NCBI GenBank assembly: GCA_030123805.1
Contig: JASJXV010000022.1
Coordinates: forward strand, 1 to 33,554
Source of the DNA: Gammaproteobacteria bacterium
GTDB taxonomy: Bacteria > Pseudomonadota > Gammaproteobacteria > Pseudomonadales > Azotimanducaceae
Direction of reading: 5' to 3'
DNA: 33,554 nucleotides
Shown here: positions 1 to 9,499 of the stretch, in pieces
Layout of the letters: each line of letters starts with the position of its first letter
Numbering within the stretch: position 1 is the stretch's first letter
Translations under genes and position numbers: made by a program
The notes under the pieces: model-generated
The model's input: only the letters and a program-made list of their open reading frames with translations
Databases searched by the model: none
Told to the model about the DNA's origin: nothing

Positions 1-1116
1 GATCAGAATACCCGCTGCCACTGCTGACCCAATGACACCTGCAACGTTTGGACCCATGGCGTGCATTAAAAGATAGTTATGCTGATTCGCCTCCAGACCC
101 ACTTTGTTGGCTACCCTGGCGGCCATGGGTACTGCTGAAACTCCGGACGCTCCAATCAACGGGTTGATTTTGGTGCGAAGGAAGAGATTCATAAATTTAG
201 CCATCAGAACCCCGGCGGCAGTTCCCAAACAAAACGCCACCACGCCCAGCATCAATATACCCAGGGTCTTGGTGTCAAGAAATTGATCAGCGCTGAGTTT
301 TGAACCCACTGCGAGACCTAACAAGATAGTAACGATATTAATCAATGCATTCTGGGTAGTCTCGGCGAGTCGATTGACTACACCGCACTCACGCATTAAA
401 TTTCCAAAGCAAAACATACCCAGTAAAGGTGCAGCACTGGGTACAGTAAGTGCGACCAAAAGCAGCAATACCAGAGGGAAAAATATTTTTTCTCTTGTCG
501 CAACAGGCCGCAACTGGGTCATCTCAATCTCGCGCTCTTTCTGTGTCGTTAGCAAACGCATGATTGGCGGTTGAATCAATGGCACCAGAGCCATATAGGA
601 ATAGGCCGCAACCGCGATGGCACCCAGCAAATCAGGTGCCAGAATCCCGGCGACATAGATAGCGGTTGGTCCATCGGCACCACCGATGATTCCGATTGCC
701 GCGGCCTCCCGTAGCGTAAAATCAAGTATGCCCAGGTCTGTCAGCCACAAGGCCCCCAATAAAGTGGTGAAGATACCAAATTGTGCCGCGGCACCAAGAA
801 AAAGTGTTTTCGGATTGGCCAGCAGTGGACCAAAATCCGTTAATGCTCCCACGCCCATAAAAATGAGCAATGGAAACACGCCAGTCTCGATACCCATCAA
901 GTAGAATTGATGCAGGATGCCCTGCCCAACGGCGATATCTACACCTGGAATATTACTCAGGATGCCACCAAATCCGATGGGTATCAGCAGCAGTGGTTCA
1001 AATCCCCGGGCGATAGCCAGATAGAGCAGCGCCAACCCCACGAATATCATCATCAATTGCCCCATCTGCAACTGATAAATGCCCGTGGTCTGCCACAGTT
1101 GAATTAACTGATCCAT
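1..1116 (-). CDS. oadB: Oxaloacetate decarboxylase beta subunit, partial at its C-terminus
   Basis: This gene encodes the membrane subunit of the Na+-translocating oxaloacetate decarboxylase, which decarboxylates carboxybiotin and couples the reaction to sodium export across the inner membrane. My reverse-strand translation starts at the ATG at 1116 (MDQLIQLWQ) and stays open to base 1, giving 372 residues. The hallmark [10 protein letters not shown] lies at about residues 145-154; its Asp is the sodium/proton-binding residue known in the family. Many hydrophobic segments surround it, for example residues 21-35 and 81-92. OadB proteins often end shortly after the last visible segment, so only a few residues are probably missing. 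The gene follows oadA by 36 bases in the usual G-A-B order and should be co-transcribed. Confidence 0.95.
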   Translation of the reverse strand, partial: MDQLIQLWQTTGIYQLQMGQLMMIFVGLALLYLAIARGFEPLLLIPIGFGGILSNIPGVDIAVGQGILHQFYLMGIETGVFPLLIFMGVGALTDFGPLLANPKTLFLGAAAQFGIFTTLLGALWLTDLGILDFTLREAAAIGIIGGADGPTAIYVAGILAPDLLGAIAVAAYSYMALVPLIQPPIMRLLTTQKEREIEMTQLRPVATREKIFFPLVLLLLVALTVPSAAPLLGMFCFGNLMRECGVVNRLAETTQNALINIVTILLGLAVGSKLSADQFLDTKTLGILMLGVVAFCLGTAAGVLMAKFMNLFLRTKINPLIGASGVSAVPMAARVANKVGLEANQHNYLLMHAMGPNVAGVIGSAVAAGILI

Positions 1117-1152
1117 AAGGTGATTCCAAATTCCTTTTTATCTGAGAGCGCT

Positions 1153-2988
1153 TTAAACAAGAGTAAGCAGTGTGTCACCAGCAGCTACCGCATCACCTGT
1201 CTGCACCAGTATGTTGTCGACCGTTCCAGAGTTGGACGCTCTGATTTCAGTCTCCATTTTCATGGTTTCTAATACCAATACCACTTCACCGCTTTCTACC
1301 CGATCACCAACGGCAACAATCACTTTAAACACATCGCCCCCCAAAGGTGCGGTGATACTGACAGCACTGGCTACCGGCACCTGAGGCGCAACAGCAATTA
1401 CAGGTACAGTCGTCTGCTGATCAATGCTTGCAACTTCACCACCCGCAGTGACTTTAACTACATAGCTTTGCCCGTCTACTTCCACAGTATAGACGCCAGT
1501 GTCCGAACTTGATTTTGGTGCCGGTGGTGGCTCAACTTCTATCTCTTGTCGGACTTCGGGTTTGGGTTCAAATGCATCAGGATTATCTCTATTGGCCAGA
1601 AACTTTAAGGCCACCTGCGGGAATAGCGCATAGGTTAATACATCTTCTTCTACGTGCTCAGCCAGTTTTATTCCCTCTTTTTCAGCCAGTTCCACCAGTT
1701 CGGCAGTGAGTGAATCGAACTCCGGTTCCAACAAATCAGCCGGACGACAGGTGATGGGCTCTTCCCCATTCAGGACACTCGCCTGAAGTTCAGCATTAAC
1801 AGGGGCAGCAGTTGCACCATATTCGCCTTTTAACACGCCTTCTGTTTCTTTGGTAATATTCTTGTATCGTTCACCGGTTAGAACATTCAGCACAGCTTGT
1901 GTGCCCACTATCTGGGAAGTGGGAGTAACCAGGGGAATAAATCCCAGATCCTTGCGTACTTTCGGAATCTCAAGCAACACCGCATCCAGTTTGTCCGTGG
2001 CATTTTGTTGTCGCAACTGGCTTTCAAGATTAGTCAGCATGCCACCCGGGACCTGGGCAATCAGGATTCTGGAATCAATACCTTTTAAGGCACCTTCAAA
2101 CTCACCATATTTCTTACGGACTTCTCTGAAGTAGGCGGCGATTTCTTCCAGTGGCTCAATATCAAGACCCGTAGATCTGGGATGTTCAGCCATAATCGCG
2201 ACCAGTGATTCGGTGGCAGAATGGCCATAGGTCATACTCATGGATGAAATTGAGGTGTCCACATTGTCAATACCTGCTTCCATCGCCTTAACACAAGTGG
2301 CGGTCGATAAACCGGTCGTTGCATGGCAATGCAGGTGGACAGGAATAGCGACTGTTTGCTTGAGTCTGGTCACCAGCTCGAACGCGGTATAGGGTTTCAG
2401 CAGACCCGCCATATCCTTAACACAGAGCGAATCTGCACCCGCTGATTCAATATTCTTCGCCAGTTCCAGCCAGCTTTCCAGCGTATGTACGGGACTGACC
2501 GTGTATGACATAGCGCCTTGCGCATGCTTGCCGATCTTATTCACCGCACGAATCGCAGTTTCCAGATTACGCGGATCGTTCATGGCATCAAAGATGCGGA
2601 ACACGTCAATACCATTGACAGCAGCACGTTCAACAAACTTCTCAACCAGGTCATCAGCATAGTGTCGATAGCCGAGGATATTTTGACCCCGGAACAGCAT
2701 CTGCTGCGGGGTCTTTGGCATGACCTGTTTCAGTTTTCGGATACGTTCCCAGGGATCTTCACCCAGGAATCGAATGCAGGCATCAAATGTAGCACCGCCC
2801 CAGCTTTCAATGGACCAGTAACCTATCTGATCCAGTTTTTCAGCGATCGGTAACATGTCATCCAGACGAAGACGAGTAGCGAATAGCGACTGATGGCCAT
2901 CACGGAGTACAACCTCTGTGATACCCAGTGGTTTTTGTTCACTCATGGACATAAGGCCTTTGGGTTCCGGGGCAAGCATCTTTGACAT
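1153..2988 (-). CDS. oadA: Oxaloacetate decarboxylase alpha subunit (biotin carboxyltransferase)
   Basis: This is the cytoplasmic subunit that moves the carboxyl group of oxaloacetate onto biotin, giving pyruvate. At 611 residues it has normal family length. Near the N-terminus it carries the carboxyltransferase TIM-barrel signature [16 protein letters not shown], and further on the active-site segment [10 protein letters not shown] conserved carboxylase domain follows, then a Pro-rich linker (about residues 478-490) and a C-terminal biotinyl domain with ETMKMET, whose biotinyl Lys is about residue 577. The first ATG (2988) is preceded by GGGGT at workable spacing. An internal start at MSEQKPLG would match many homologues better, so the N-terminus is uncertain by about 15 residues. 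It sits between oadG and oadB. Confidence 0.95.
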   Translation of the reverse strand: MSKMLAPEPKGLMSMSEQKPLGITEVVLRDGHQSLFATRLRLDDMLPIAEKLDQIGYWSIESWGGATFDACIRFLGEDPWERIRKLKQVMPKTPQQMLFRGQNILGYRHYADDLVEKFVERAAVNGIDVFRIFDAMNDPRNLETAIRAVNKIGKHAQGAMSYTVSPVHTLESWLELAKNIESAGADSLCVKDMAGLLKPYTAFELVTRLKQTVAIPVHLHCHATTGLSTATCVKAMEAGIDNVDTSISSMSMTYGHSATESLVAIMAEHPRSTGLDIEPLEEIAAYFREVRKKYGEFEGALKGIDSRILIAQVPGGMLTNLESQLRQQNATDKLDAVLLEIPKVRKDLGFIPLVTPTSQIVGTQAVLNVLTGERYKNITKETEGVLKGEYGATAAPVNAELQASVLNGEEPITCRPADLLEPEFDSLTAELVELAEKEGIKLAEHVEEDVLTYALFPQVALKFLANRDNPDAFEPKPEVRQEIEVEPPPAPKSSSDTGVYTVEVDGQSYVVKVTAGGEVASIDQQTTVPVIAVAPQVPVASAVSITAPLGGDVFKVIVAVGDRVESGEVVLVLETMKMETEIRASNSGTVDNILVQTGDAVAAGDTLLTLV

Positions 2989-3108
2989 CTAATACCCCAT
3001 TTAAACACGGTAAATCTGTTAGCCAAACCTTACCAGCGTGCGGCCTACTTGCGGGAGGTGTCTAATTATAGCCAATCCGTCACATTATCCAATATCAGAC
3101 AGCGCCTA

Positions 3109-3348
3109 TCAGGAGTGTTCGTGGTCTGATCGGAATTGCTTAACGGTGGCAGTTATTACGGCAATCAATCGAGGTTCGGTTAGCTGACCAGTGATCTTTG
3201 GTCCCCGCTGCGGTACTTCTTCAGGTTCGAATGCCAATATCAAGCGCGACATCAGCGATGTTGCCATCACCAGCACAGTCAAAAACAGAAATACTGAACC
3301 CATGCCGTAAATGGCCAGTTCCATACCCTTGACAAGCATGCTTTCCAT
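3109..3348 (-). CDS. oadG: Oxaloacetate decarboxylase gamma subunit
   Basis: This small membrane subunit is needed for assembly of the OAD complex and binds a metal ion in characterised homologues. The product is 79 residues, the usual length. It has one membrane helix at about residues 10-31 (GMGSVFLFLTVLVMATSLMS) followed by a short cytoplasmic tail ending in HEHS; the His/acidic end is consistent with the metal-binding tails of OadG proteins. It is first of the three oad genes, 120 bases before oadA. The ribosome site before the ATG (GGATC) is weak. Sequence similarity alone would be thin for such a short protein, but the position fixes the assignment. Confidence 0.88.
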   Translation of the reverse strand: MESMLVKGMELAIYGMGSVFLFLTVLVMATSLMSRLILAFEPEEVPQRGPKITGQLTEPRLIAVITATVKQFRSDHEHS

Positions 3349-3416
3349 ACTGATCCGAACAGTTGCGATTCATTGAAAACTGAGAGTGTAATTATACAAG
3401 ATCGGCCTGGTGAAGC

Positions 3417-4145
3417 CTAATCCAATCTGTCAGGTAGTGAGGAAGTCCCTGAATCAGACATGGCAATACCCTCTAATTCTTCATCCAGTTTGAAGTAAAA
3501 CATAAGCCGCATACCAGGAACCTGAAAGGATACACCATCAAGACGGGGGGCACGAAAGTGGAAGCCCTGAATCGCTTTTAACACAGCCTTGTCGAAAAGC
3601 TTTTCCGGAGCAGATGATACTACCCGGGGATTTAAGACGCTGCCATTTGGGGCAACCGTAAACTCGACCAGCACTTCTCCTTCAATCTCCCGTATGAGTG
3701 CCTTGAATGGGTAGATCGGATGGACAATCCGAATGGGCACAAGATCGGATATGGGTGATGTAAATTTGAAACTTGTGAGTTCCTGATCGATAATCCGGGC
3801 AAGTGACGCTCGAATTCTCAGATTACCGGTAATGGAACTGATCATCCGGATTGGGATTTCCCCCCTATCTTGCATTGCCCTGGGAGGTTCACTGGGCATC
3901 ATGCGCTCAACCTTTCTCCGCATTTCCCTGGGCTTTTCTGTCCTGTCAAAGGATACGATATTCGCTGACAAATGGATTGTATCTGTATCCAGAGGCTCAG
4001 GCACTTTGGATATCAGCAGTTGCATGATGAAAAAAAGCATACAAGTTACTATGACCGAAAGAAATATCGGCAACAGAAACCGCTCGAATACAAGCCGTGC
4101 GGGATGGATATCCCTGGGTGCGATCAACATATGTCTATTATCCAC
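3417..4145 (-). CDS. TonB-family energy transducer-like protein
   Basis: The 242-residue product has a cytoplasmic N-terminus, one membrane helix at about residues 24-45 and a C-terminal TonB domain at about residues 143-221. That domain contains the YP motif (HPIYPFKA) and GEVLVEFTVAPNGSV. Such proteins carry proton-motive energy from ExbB/ExbD to outer-membrane receptors. The spacer (about residues 50-135) lacks the usual Pro-Glu/Pro-Lys repeats, and no exbB, exbD or receptor gene lies nearby. It could serve a remote system or be a TonB-domain protein with another role. The longest reading frame starts at a GTG (4145); an ATG five codons later (4130) is the alternative, and neither has a strong ribosome site. 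It lies 68 bases upstream of oadG on the same strand. Confidence 0.8.
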   Translation of the reverse strand: MDNRHMLIAPRDIHPARLVFERFLLPIFLSVIVTCMLFFIMQLLISKVPEPLDTDTIHLSANIVSFDRTEKPREMRRKVERMMPSEPPRAMQDRGEIPIRMISSITGNLRIRASLARIIDQELTSFKFTSPISDLVPIRIVHPIYPFKALIREIEGEVLVEFTVAPNGSVLNPRVVSSAPEKLFDKAVLKAIQGFHFRAPRLDGVSFQVPGMRLMFYFKLDEELEGIAMSDSGTSSLPDRLD

Positions 4146-4175
4146 AAAATTGGTCTTTGTGCCTGAAATTTCTGA

Positions 4176-4208
4176 CCAGATTAGACTATCTGATGATAAT
4201 CAGTCTGG
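4176..4208. promoter_or_regulatory. Imperfect palindrome upstream of the tonB-like gene
   Basis: CCAGATTAGACTATC and GATAATCAGTCTGG form an imperfect inverted repeat about 31 bases upstream of the GTG start of the tonB-like gene. The outer five bases on each side (CCAGA/TCTGG) pair exactly. It could be an operator or a 5' leader hairpin. I know of no regulator with this site, and a chance palindrome is possible. Confidence 0.25.
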
Positions 4209-4341
4209 CTTAGCTTTTTCGTTCTGCACGGGTATTTGAGAGAAATCCCCGGTGATTACGCCAATCGATTCGGCACTGCAAATATACGGATGCTGTCTGA
4301 TACAACCCTGAAGATGCCTTGAGACTATTAGCGGACTGAGT

Positions 4342-5976
4342 TCAAGCGGCAGGCTCTACCCAGGACAATCTACACTGTCGATCCGTTTGGTTGTATGCGA
4401 GCATGTTTTGCTGGAAACCAAATGCAATAGCTTGCCGCAATTTGTCTGGTGAATAACGGATGTGTTGAGCCGCTGTGTTCACTAGCTGATCTACTACATT
4501 TTGCTGCAATTGAAGCCGGGTTAAATTTTTCTCATCACCTGCTTCATGCGCTGCTGTTTTTAATTCCGCTCCTGACATGGTCGAGTCCGATATCAAACCC
4601 AACATCATCATCTGGTAAAAGATATCCATGCGCTCCAGCTTGGCCAGATTATGTTTCTCCTCCTCGGTGGCTGCTCCCGATTTCAAACGTTCCTGAATAT
4701 CGGCAACTTGCTGCACGGCAATCTCTTCTAATTCTCTCGGTCCAGACTCCAGTTCCGCGGCTGTTACGTGGGGTGTTTCCACTATGGCAGTGTTGGCAGT
4801 GTATTGAGACCAGTCGTCGGTCAATATTTTCAGGCCATACCGTTCCGCCTGGTCCCTTACCAAAGTGCCGGGAAAAGGCGCCAGTAGATGAATTCCATAG
4901 GTGGTACCCAGGGCATTAATCTTCTCGCCAAATGCAACGGTTTCCCGAATGGTTTCCGGTGTCTCCCCGGGAAGACCATAAATGAAGGACGCTTGAGCTG
5001 GCATGCCCTCGGCTCTGCACATTTCCGCTGCATTTAACATCTGTTCCCGGTTGATACGTTTTTGCACGGTTTTGAGTATCTCCTCATTGGCTGATTCAAA
5101 TCCAAAACTGAGCTGAATACAACCAGCCTGCTTTAGCTTCGCGAGAAGCGGCCGGTTGATTGTGTTTGCTCTGGAAAAAGCCGTCCACTTTACATGCAGA
5201 TTCCTGGCGATAATCTCTTCACACACTGCAAAACAGTGGGATTTCTTCGCCGTAAACAGATCGTCAGCAATATTGATCTGATAAAACCCCAGTGCATGGA
5301 GATACGCCATCTCGTCCACTACTGAAACCGGATCGCGATACCGCACTTTGGCGCCAGACATTTTTCTACCAACACAGAAAATACATTGAAATGGGCAACC
5401 TCTGCTGGTGATCATAGAGATAGCCAATCCCAGAGCCCTGTATCTACCAAGGGGTAACAGGTGCCGCGCGGGAAGAGGCAATTTTTTTACATCAAAATTC
5501 GGTGGTCTGGTGTCAGTAGTAATGATCTCTCCATGGTTACGAAAAGCCATTCCTGGAACCAGGCTCAGGTCACCACCTGATTTAAGCTGGCTAACCATTT
5601 CAGCAACCGTGGCTTCACCTTCTCCCAATACACAGATATCCAACTCGGGATTCTGCGATAGCGTTTCGCGGGCATAAAATGACACATGCGGACCACCCAT
5701 CATGGTAGTGATAGCCGGTGCCAACTCTTTTACATCTCTCAAAACCGACATGGCGGCATCAAATGTCATGGTCACGGAGGTAGCGCCCACCATATCGGGT
5801 TGAAAGGCTGTTAACAGATCCTGCAAACTTTCCTTACTGTAGGGCTCTACAACCAGATCAAGAATCCTTACACTGGCGCCTGCCTGTTCAAAGGCTGATG
5901 CCACATAAGCAAGTCCCAGAGGCGGCGACGGCATTTCCGTTAATGGATAGAACGGATTGATCAGTAATACACGCAT
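4342..5976 (-). CDS. B12-binding-domain radical SAM protein, substrate unknown
   Basis: The 544-residue product has an N-terminal cobalamin-binding Rossmann domain (about residues 1-140; MRVLLINPFYP, GGPHVSF, VLGEGE). A radical SAM domain follows, with the iron-sulfur motif SRGCPFQCIFC (Cys194, Cys198, Cys201). The family includes methyltransferases and cyclases acting on unactivated carbons (BchE/HpnP-like and many unknowns). The C-terminal portion (about residues 390-544) is largely helical and has no motif I recognise. The ATG start is supported by GAGGT about eight bases upstream. No precursor peptide, hopanoid or pigment gene is nearby, so no substrate can be named. It stands alone, about 195 bases from the tonB-like gene and divergent from the acyl-CoA dehydrogenases. 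Confidence 0.88.
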   Translation of the reverse strand: MRVLLINPFYPLTEMPSPPLGLAYVASAFEQAGASVRILDLVVEPYSKESLQDLLTAFQPDMVGATSVTMTFDAAMSVLRDVKELAPAITTMMGGPHVSFYARETLSQNPELDICVLGEGEATVAEMVSQLKSGGDLSLVPGMAFRNHGEIITTDTRPPNFDVKKLPLPARHLLPLGRYRALGLAISMITSRGCPFQCIFCVGRKMSGAKVRYRDPVSVVDEMAYLHALGFYQINIADDLFTAKKSHCFAVCEEIIARNLHVKWTAFSRANTINRPLLAKLKQAGCIQLSFGFESANEEILKTVQKRINREQMLNAAEMCRAEGMPAQASFIYGLPGETPETIRETVAFGEKINALGTTYGIHLLAPFPGTLVRDQAERYGLKILTDDWSQYTANTAIVETPHVTAAELESGPRELEEIAVQQVADIQERLKSGAATEEEKHNLAKLERMDIFYQMMMLGLISDSTMSGAELKTAAHEAGDEKNLTRLQLQQNVVDQLVNTAAQHIRYSPDKLRQAIAFGFQQNMLAYNQTDRQCRLSWVEPAA

Positions 5977-6288
5977 GCAATTACCTCATCTGTAACCACA
6001 GGATATTGCTCTCGCATTAGTTAGTTCCCGGCACTTTTTTTTGGCCTGGCGGACTCAGGCATCGGTCTGTTTTATCCGCTCCTCTCTTGCCATCACCCGG
6101 AAGGGCGCAGGGCAGTTTGCAACAACTCAACCGGACTGGCACTTTAGTGTATCAGGCTTCAGTCAGTAAGGCAGATCTCTCCGTTAACCGACGTAATCTC
6201 TCCGGTTCTCGGGCTAAAGTTGCTCTGGATACAAATAGTTTATATAGTCGATGACAGTCTATTTTAGATGATCTTATGGAGGTGAATA
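5977..6288. other. Divergent intergenic region, 312 bases, no gene seen
   Basis: This separates the radical SAM gene (leftward) from the acyl-CoA dehydrogenase pair (rightward). Its right half holds the promoter candidate listed separately and a very strong ribosome site (GGAGGTGA, six bases before the ATG at 6289). No convincing small gene, RNA or repeat was seen in the rest. Confidence 0.6.
6220..6248 (+). promoter_or_regulatory. Sigma-70-type promoter candidate for the acyl-CoA dehydrogenase pair
   Basis: A -35-like TTGCTC (6220-6225) and a -10-like TATAGT (6243-6248) are separated by 17 bases, about 40 bases before the start codon at 6289. The -10 matches consensus at five of six positions and the -35 at three. 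It is a visual match only. Confidence 0.35.
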
Positions 6289-7479
6289 ATGGATCTATCT
6301 TACGGAAGTGAATACGAGACTTTCCGCACCGAGGTTCAAACTTTTTTAGAGAAGCACAAGGACACACCGACTCAAGGTGCATTGCGTTCCGAGAATGTGC
6401 TGAACTGGCAACGGACACTGATCGAAAACGGTTATGCCGCGCGCACGATTCCTAAAGAATATGGCGGCTACGGAGCTGAACCCAATATACTCGAATCACG
6501 TATTATCGCGGAAGAATTCGCTAACGCCCAGATGAGTCAAGGCCAGGGGGGGCAGGGAATTTCGATGCTGGTACCTACCCTGCTGGAGATGGGAACCGAG
6601 GAACAGAAGAAGCAGTTTATCGGACCTACTATTCGTGGCGAGATGATCTGGTGCCAGGGTTATTCTGAACCGAGCGCCGGTAGCGATCTGGCCAGCCTGA
6701 GAACCAGCGCGGTACTCGACGGCGATGAATGGGTCATTAACGGTCAGAAGATCTGGACCAGCACAGCACATATGGCAGACTGGATTTTCTGCCTGGTTCG
6801 AACCGAACCCGAGGCTCCCAAACATCAGGGGATCTCGTTTCTATTGTTCAGGATGGATAGCCCCGGGATTGATGTCCGACCTCTCGTCGATATGACCCTT
6901 AATGCCAATTTCAATGAGGTGTTTTTCACCGATGTACGTGTACCCAAGGACCAGATAGTAGGTCAGCGGGGTCAAGGCTGGTTGGTTGCCAATTCAATTC
7001 TGGGATTTGAGCGAGGATCGCTAGCTAGCCCTGATGCAATGCTGATGCGGCTAAATGCGCTCATTGATCTTATGCAGAAAGAGACGATCAACGGGCAATC
7101 CCTGATGACTTACCCAAGCTACCGTGATCGACTCATGCAGATCCAGGCTCGGGTGATGGCTATGCAGTTTAACGACATGCGCATCTTGTCCAGCCGAATA
7201 AACAAGAATCAGGACACCAAATTAGCCAGCATGATCGTAAAACTGCAGGGTACGGAACTCCGACATGAATTGGAGGCTCTGGCTTTAGATGTGATGGGGG
7301 AATTGGGCATGGCCATTGGAGATAACCCTTATCTTCGTGATAAAGGCTTGTGGCAGTATCACTATATGTATTTCCTCGGTTTGATTATCGGTGGCGGTAC
7401 CAATCAGATTCAGAAAAACATCATTGGTGAACGGGGACTGGGTCTCCCCCGTGAACCAAAAGTCGAGATTAATAAGTAG
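6289..7479 (+). CDS. Acyl-CoA dehydrogenase, subunit 1 of a probable pair
   Basis: This FAD enzyme oxidises the alpha-beta bond of an acyl-CoA. The product is 396 residues with the three-part family fold: a helical N-domain, a beta-domain with WCQGYSEPSAGSDLASL and the WVINGQKIWTS motif, and a C-terminal helical domain. Near the end, IIGGGTNQIQKNIIGERGLG replaces the MCAD-type YEGT, so the MCAD catalytic Glu position is Gly here, as in many FadE-type enzymes. The start has an excellent ribosome site. Only nine bases separate it from the next, shorter acyl-CoA dehydrogenase. This arrangement is typical of heteromeric dehydrogenases such as the ChsE/IpdE type of actinobacterial steroid catabolism. 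Substrate unknown. Confidence 0.93.
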   Translation: MDLSYGSEYETFRTEVQTFLEKHKDTPTQGALRSENVLNWQRTLIENGYAARTIPKEYGGYGAEPNILESRIIAEEFANAQMSQGQGGQGISMLVPTLLEMGTEEQKKQFIGPTIRGEMIWCQGYSEPSAGSDLASLRTSAVLDGDEWVINGQKIWTSTAHMADWIFCLVRTEPEAPKHQGISFLLFRMDSPGIDVRPLVDMTLNANFNEVFFTDVRVPKDQIVGQRGQGWLVANSILGFERGSLASPDAMLMRLNALIDLMQKETINGQSLMTYPSYRDRLMQIQARVMAMQFNDMRILSSRINKNQDTKLASMIVKLQGTELRHELEALALDVMGELGMAIGDNPYLRDKGLWQYHYMYFLGLIIGGGTNQIQKNIIGERGLGLPREPKVEINK

Positions 7480-7488
7480 GAATTAGTT

Positions 7489-8556
7489 ATGGAATTTGGA
7501 TTATCAGAGGAGCAAATACTGCTTCAGGACAGTGTCAATCGTTTCCTGAGTGATCAGGTACCTTTGGACAGAGTACGGAAATTTGCTGAAGAAAAGGATG
7601 CTGGGGACGATATCTGGCAGGGTCTGGTAGAACTGGGAATTCCCGGTCTTATTATTCCCGAAGCATCAGGCGGTGTCGGCCTCGGTAAACTGGATGCGGC
7701 CGTTGTTTCTGAGTGTTTAGGCTATCACGTCACGCCTGCACCTTTTATCGGTACAGTCATTATGGCACCGGTTGCCTTGATTGAGAGCGGTAAGCGTGAA
7801 GATCTACTGAGAGCAATTGCCGCCGGTGAGAGCAAAGTTGGCGTCGCATTTGGCGAGTCTATTGGTGCCAGAGCGGATGCCGGGATTGAGTTTGACGGGT
7901 CGAAACTGACGGGTAAAGCACTTTTTGTGCTTGATTATCTGGCTGACTTTGTTCTGGTCGCTACCAATGACAAAAAACTGCTACTGGTTAGTTCTGATGC
8001 AGATGGCCTCGATAAAAGGGAACTTACCACAGTTGAAAGAACTCGCCGCACCGGAGAACTTGTCTTTAACAACACACCTGCAGAATTGATCAGCGAAGAT
8101 CTCGAAGTCTATCTAAAGGTGCTGGATGCGGGTAGAGTCATGTTGGCGGCGGACACGCTGGGTGCTGCACAGAACATGATCGATCAATCTGTCGCGTATG
8201 CCAAAGTTCGCGAACAGTTCAATCGTCCCATTGGTTCATTCCAGGCTGTGAAACATATGTGCGCTGAAATGGTTGCCAACCTTGAACCCTGTCGTGCCCT
8301 GGTCTGGTATGCGGGTTACGCTTTGGATGAAGTGCCTGAAGAGGCAAGACTGACAGCCTGTCATACCAAGGCGCATCTCTCTGAAGTGGGTAAGGCGGTA
8401 AGTAAGACAGCCACTGAAGTTCATGGCGGCATGGGTTTCACGGATCTTCTGGGCTTGCATTACTGGTTCAAGCGAATTGGATTTAATCGTCAAATCCTCG
8501 GTGCGCCGGAACTGATTCGAGAGGAAGCCGCTCGGGTACAGAATCTGGTGACCTAA
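7489..8556 (+). CDS. Acyl-CoA dehydrogenase, subunit 2 of a probable pair
   Basis: The 355-residue product is shorter and more divergent than its upstream partner. It begins MEFGLSEEQILLQDSVNRFL, keeps the C-terminal helical bundle (AYAKVREQFNRPIGSFQAVKH) and ends with a TEVHGGMGFTDLLGLHYW segment that contributes to FAD binding in the family. The beta-domain is weak (about residues 115-185). In characterised alpha2beta2 acyl-CoA dehydrogenases, one subunit supplies catalytic and FAD contacts that the other lacks; the spacing and length difference suggest that here. It follows subunit 1 by nine bases and is followed closely by the racemase-family gene, so the three probably form one operon. 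Confidence 0.92.
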   Translation: MEFGLSEEQILLQDSVNRFLSDQVPLDRVRKFAEEKDAGDDIWQGLVELGIPGLIIPEASGGVGLGKLDAAVVSECLGYHVTPAPFIGTVIMAPVALIESGKREDLLRAIAAGESKVGVAFGESIGARADAGIEFDGSKLTGKALFVLDYLADFVLVATNDKKLLLVSSDADGLDKRELTTVERTRRTGELVFNNTPAELISEDLEVYLKVLDAGRVMLAADTLGAAQNMIDQSVAYAKVREQFNRPIGSFQAVKHMCAEMVANLEPCRALVWYAGYALDEVPEEARLTACHTKAHLSEVGKAVSKTATEVHGGMGFTDLLGLHYWFKRIGFNRQILGAPELIREEAARVQNLVT

Positions 8557-8584
8557 CGCGGTGGCCAGTCCGGGAAATCGAAAC

Positions 8585-9313
8585 ATGGCCAATAGTGTCG
8601 AAGAAAAAACTGTGGGAATTATGGGTGGACTCGGTCCACTCGCAACTCTGGATTTCTTCAGCAAACTGTTATCAGCCACCAGAGCCAATACCGAACAGGA
8701 CCATCTGCACATCATCATAGAAAACAATCCAAAGGTTCCCGATCGACATGCTGCTATTAGTGGCACAGGTCCGGATGCAGCACCCCATCTGGTTCAGATG
8801 GCATCCAATCTCGAACAAGCCGGAGCAGATTTTGTGGTAATGGCCTGCAATACGGCGCATGCATTTCAGCAGGATATCGAAAACACCCTGACCGTGCCTT
8901 TTGTGAGTATGATTGATGAAGTGGTAACGGAACTCAGGGAACACTATAGCGATTTATCCAGCATCGGTTTAATGGCAGCTGAGGGTTGCCTGGCAGCGCA
9001 ACTCTACCAGCGAGTTCTAAAGAAACATGGATTGAAACCTGTTATCTGGACAGATAGTGAGATATCAAGGTTCATGTCCATTGTTTATCGGATCAAAGCC
9101 GATGCACGAACACCGGATATTCGTGCCGCCCTGATTGAGCTGGCGAACTCACTGACCGCACGGGGAGCGGAGGTCATAGTGGCGGGATGTACGGAGGTTC
9201 CGCTGATGTTATCTCCTGTTGATCTTGACGTGCCATTGATTTCATCAACTGATCTATTGGTCAAGCGCACCGTCGCTTACGCAAAGGGTGAGATTGCTCT
9301 TCCCGGAATCTGA
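8585..9313 (+). CDS. Aspartate/glutamate racemase-family protein
   Basis: The 242-residue product belongs to the cofactor-independent two-cysteine racemases. It opens with VGIMGGLGPLATLDFF and carries both catalytic cysteines, in VMACNTAH (Cys88) and VAGCTEVPLM (Cys202). These residues remove and return the alpha proton, interconverting L- and D-aspartate or similar amino acids. I chose the ATG at 8585 because GGGAAA precedes it at normal spacing; an upstream in-frame GTG (8561) has no ribosome site. The gene begins 28 bases after the dehydrogenase pair and is probably co-transcribed. Some members are broad-specificity racemases, so the exact amino acid is open. Confidence 0.88.
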   Translation: MANSVEEKTVGIMGGLGPLATLDFFSKLLSATRANTEQDHLHIIIENNPKVPDRHAAISGTGPDAAPHLVQMASNLEQAGADFVVMACNTAHAFQQDIENTLTVPFVSMIDEVVTELREHYSDLSSIGLMAAEGCLAAQLYQRVLKKHGLKPVIWTDSEISRFMSIVYRIKADARTPDIRAALIELANSLTARGAEVIVAGCTEVPLMLSPVDLDVPLISSTDLLVKRTVAYAKGEIALPGI

Positions 9314-9499
9314 TTGCAAAGCAAGTTGCGAGAACCCGGTTCTTGTCCCGGCCCACTGGATTCCAGAGCCGCAGGGGTTGGTTCCATCACCAGTGCTTGA
9401 TTTATACGCCTGCTGGCTTCAAGCTCTGGTGAATATTAGCCAATATCGATAGTTTCCGGTGGGTCGCATTCGGCCAGGAACCAACTACAGGACTACAAC

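Noticed and set aside
4449-4919. A 156-codon plus-strand frame antisense to the radical SAM gene
   Set aside because: It is Pro/Cys/Leu-rich with no family resemblance and is a shadow of the real gene.
9331-9343. AGAACC-C-GGTTCT palindrome after the racemase gene
   Set aside because: The arms are only six bases with a one-base centre and no context. Such palindromes are expected by chance.
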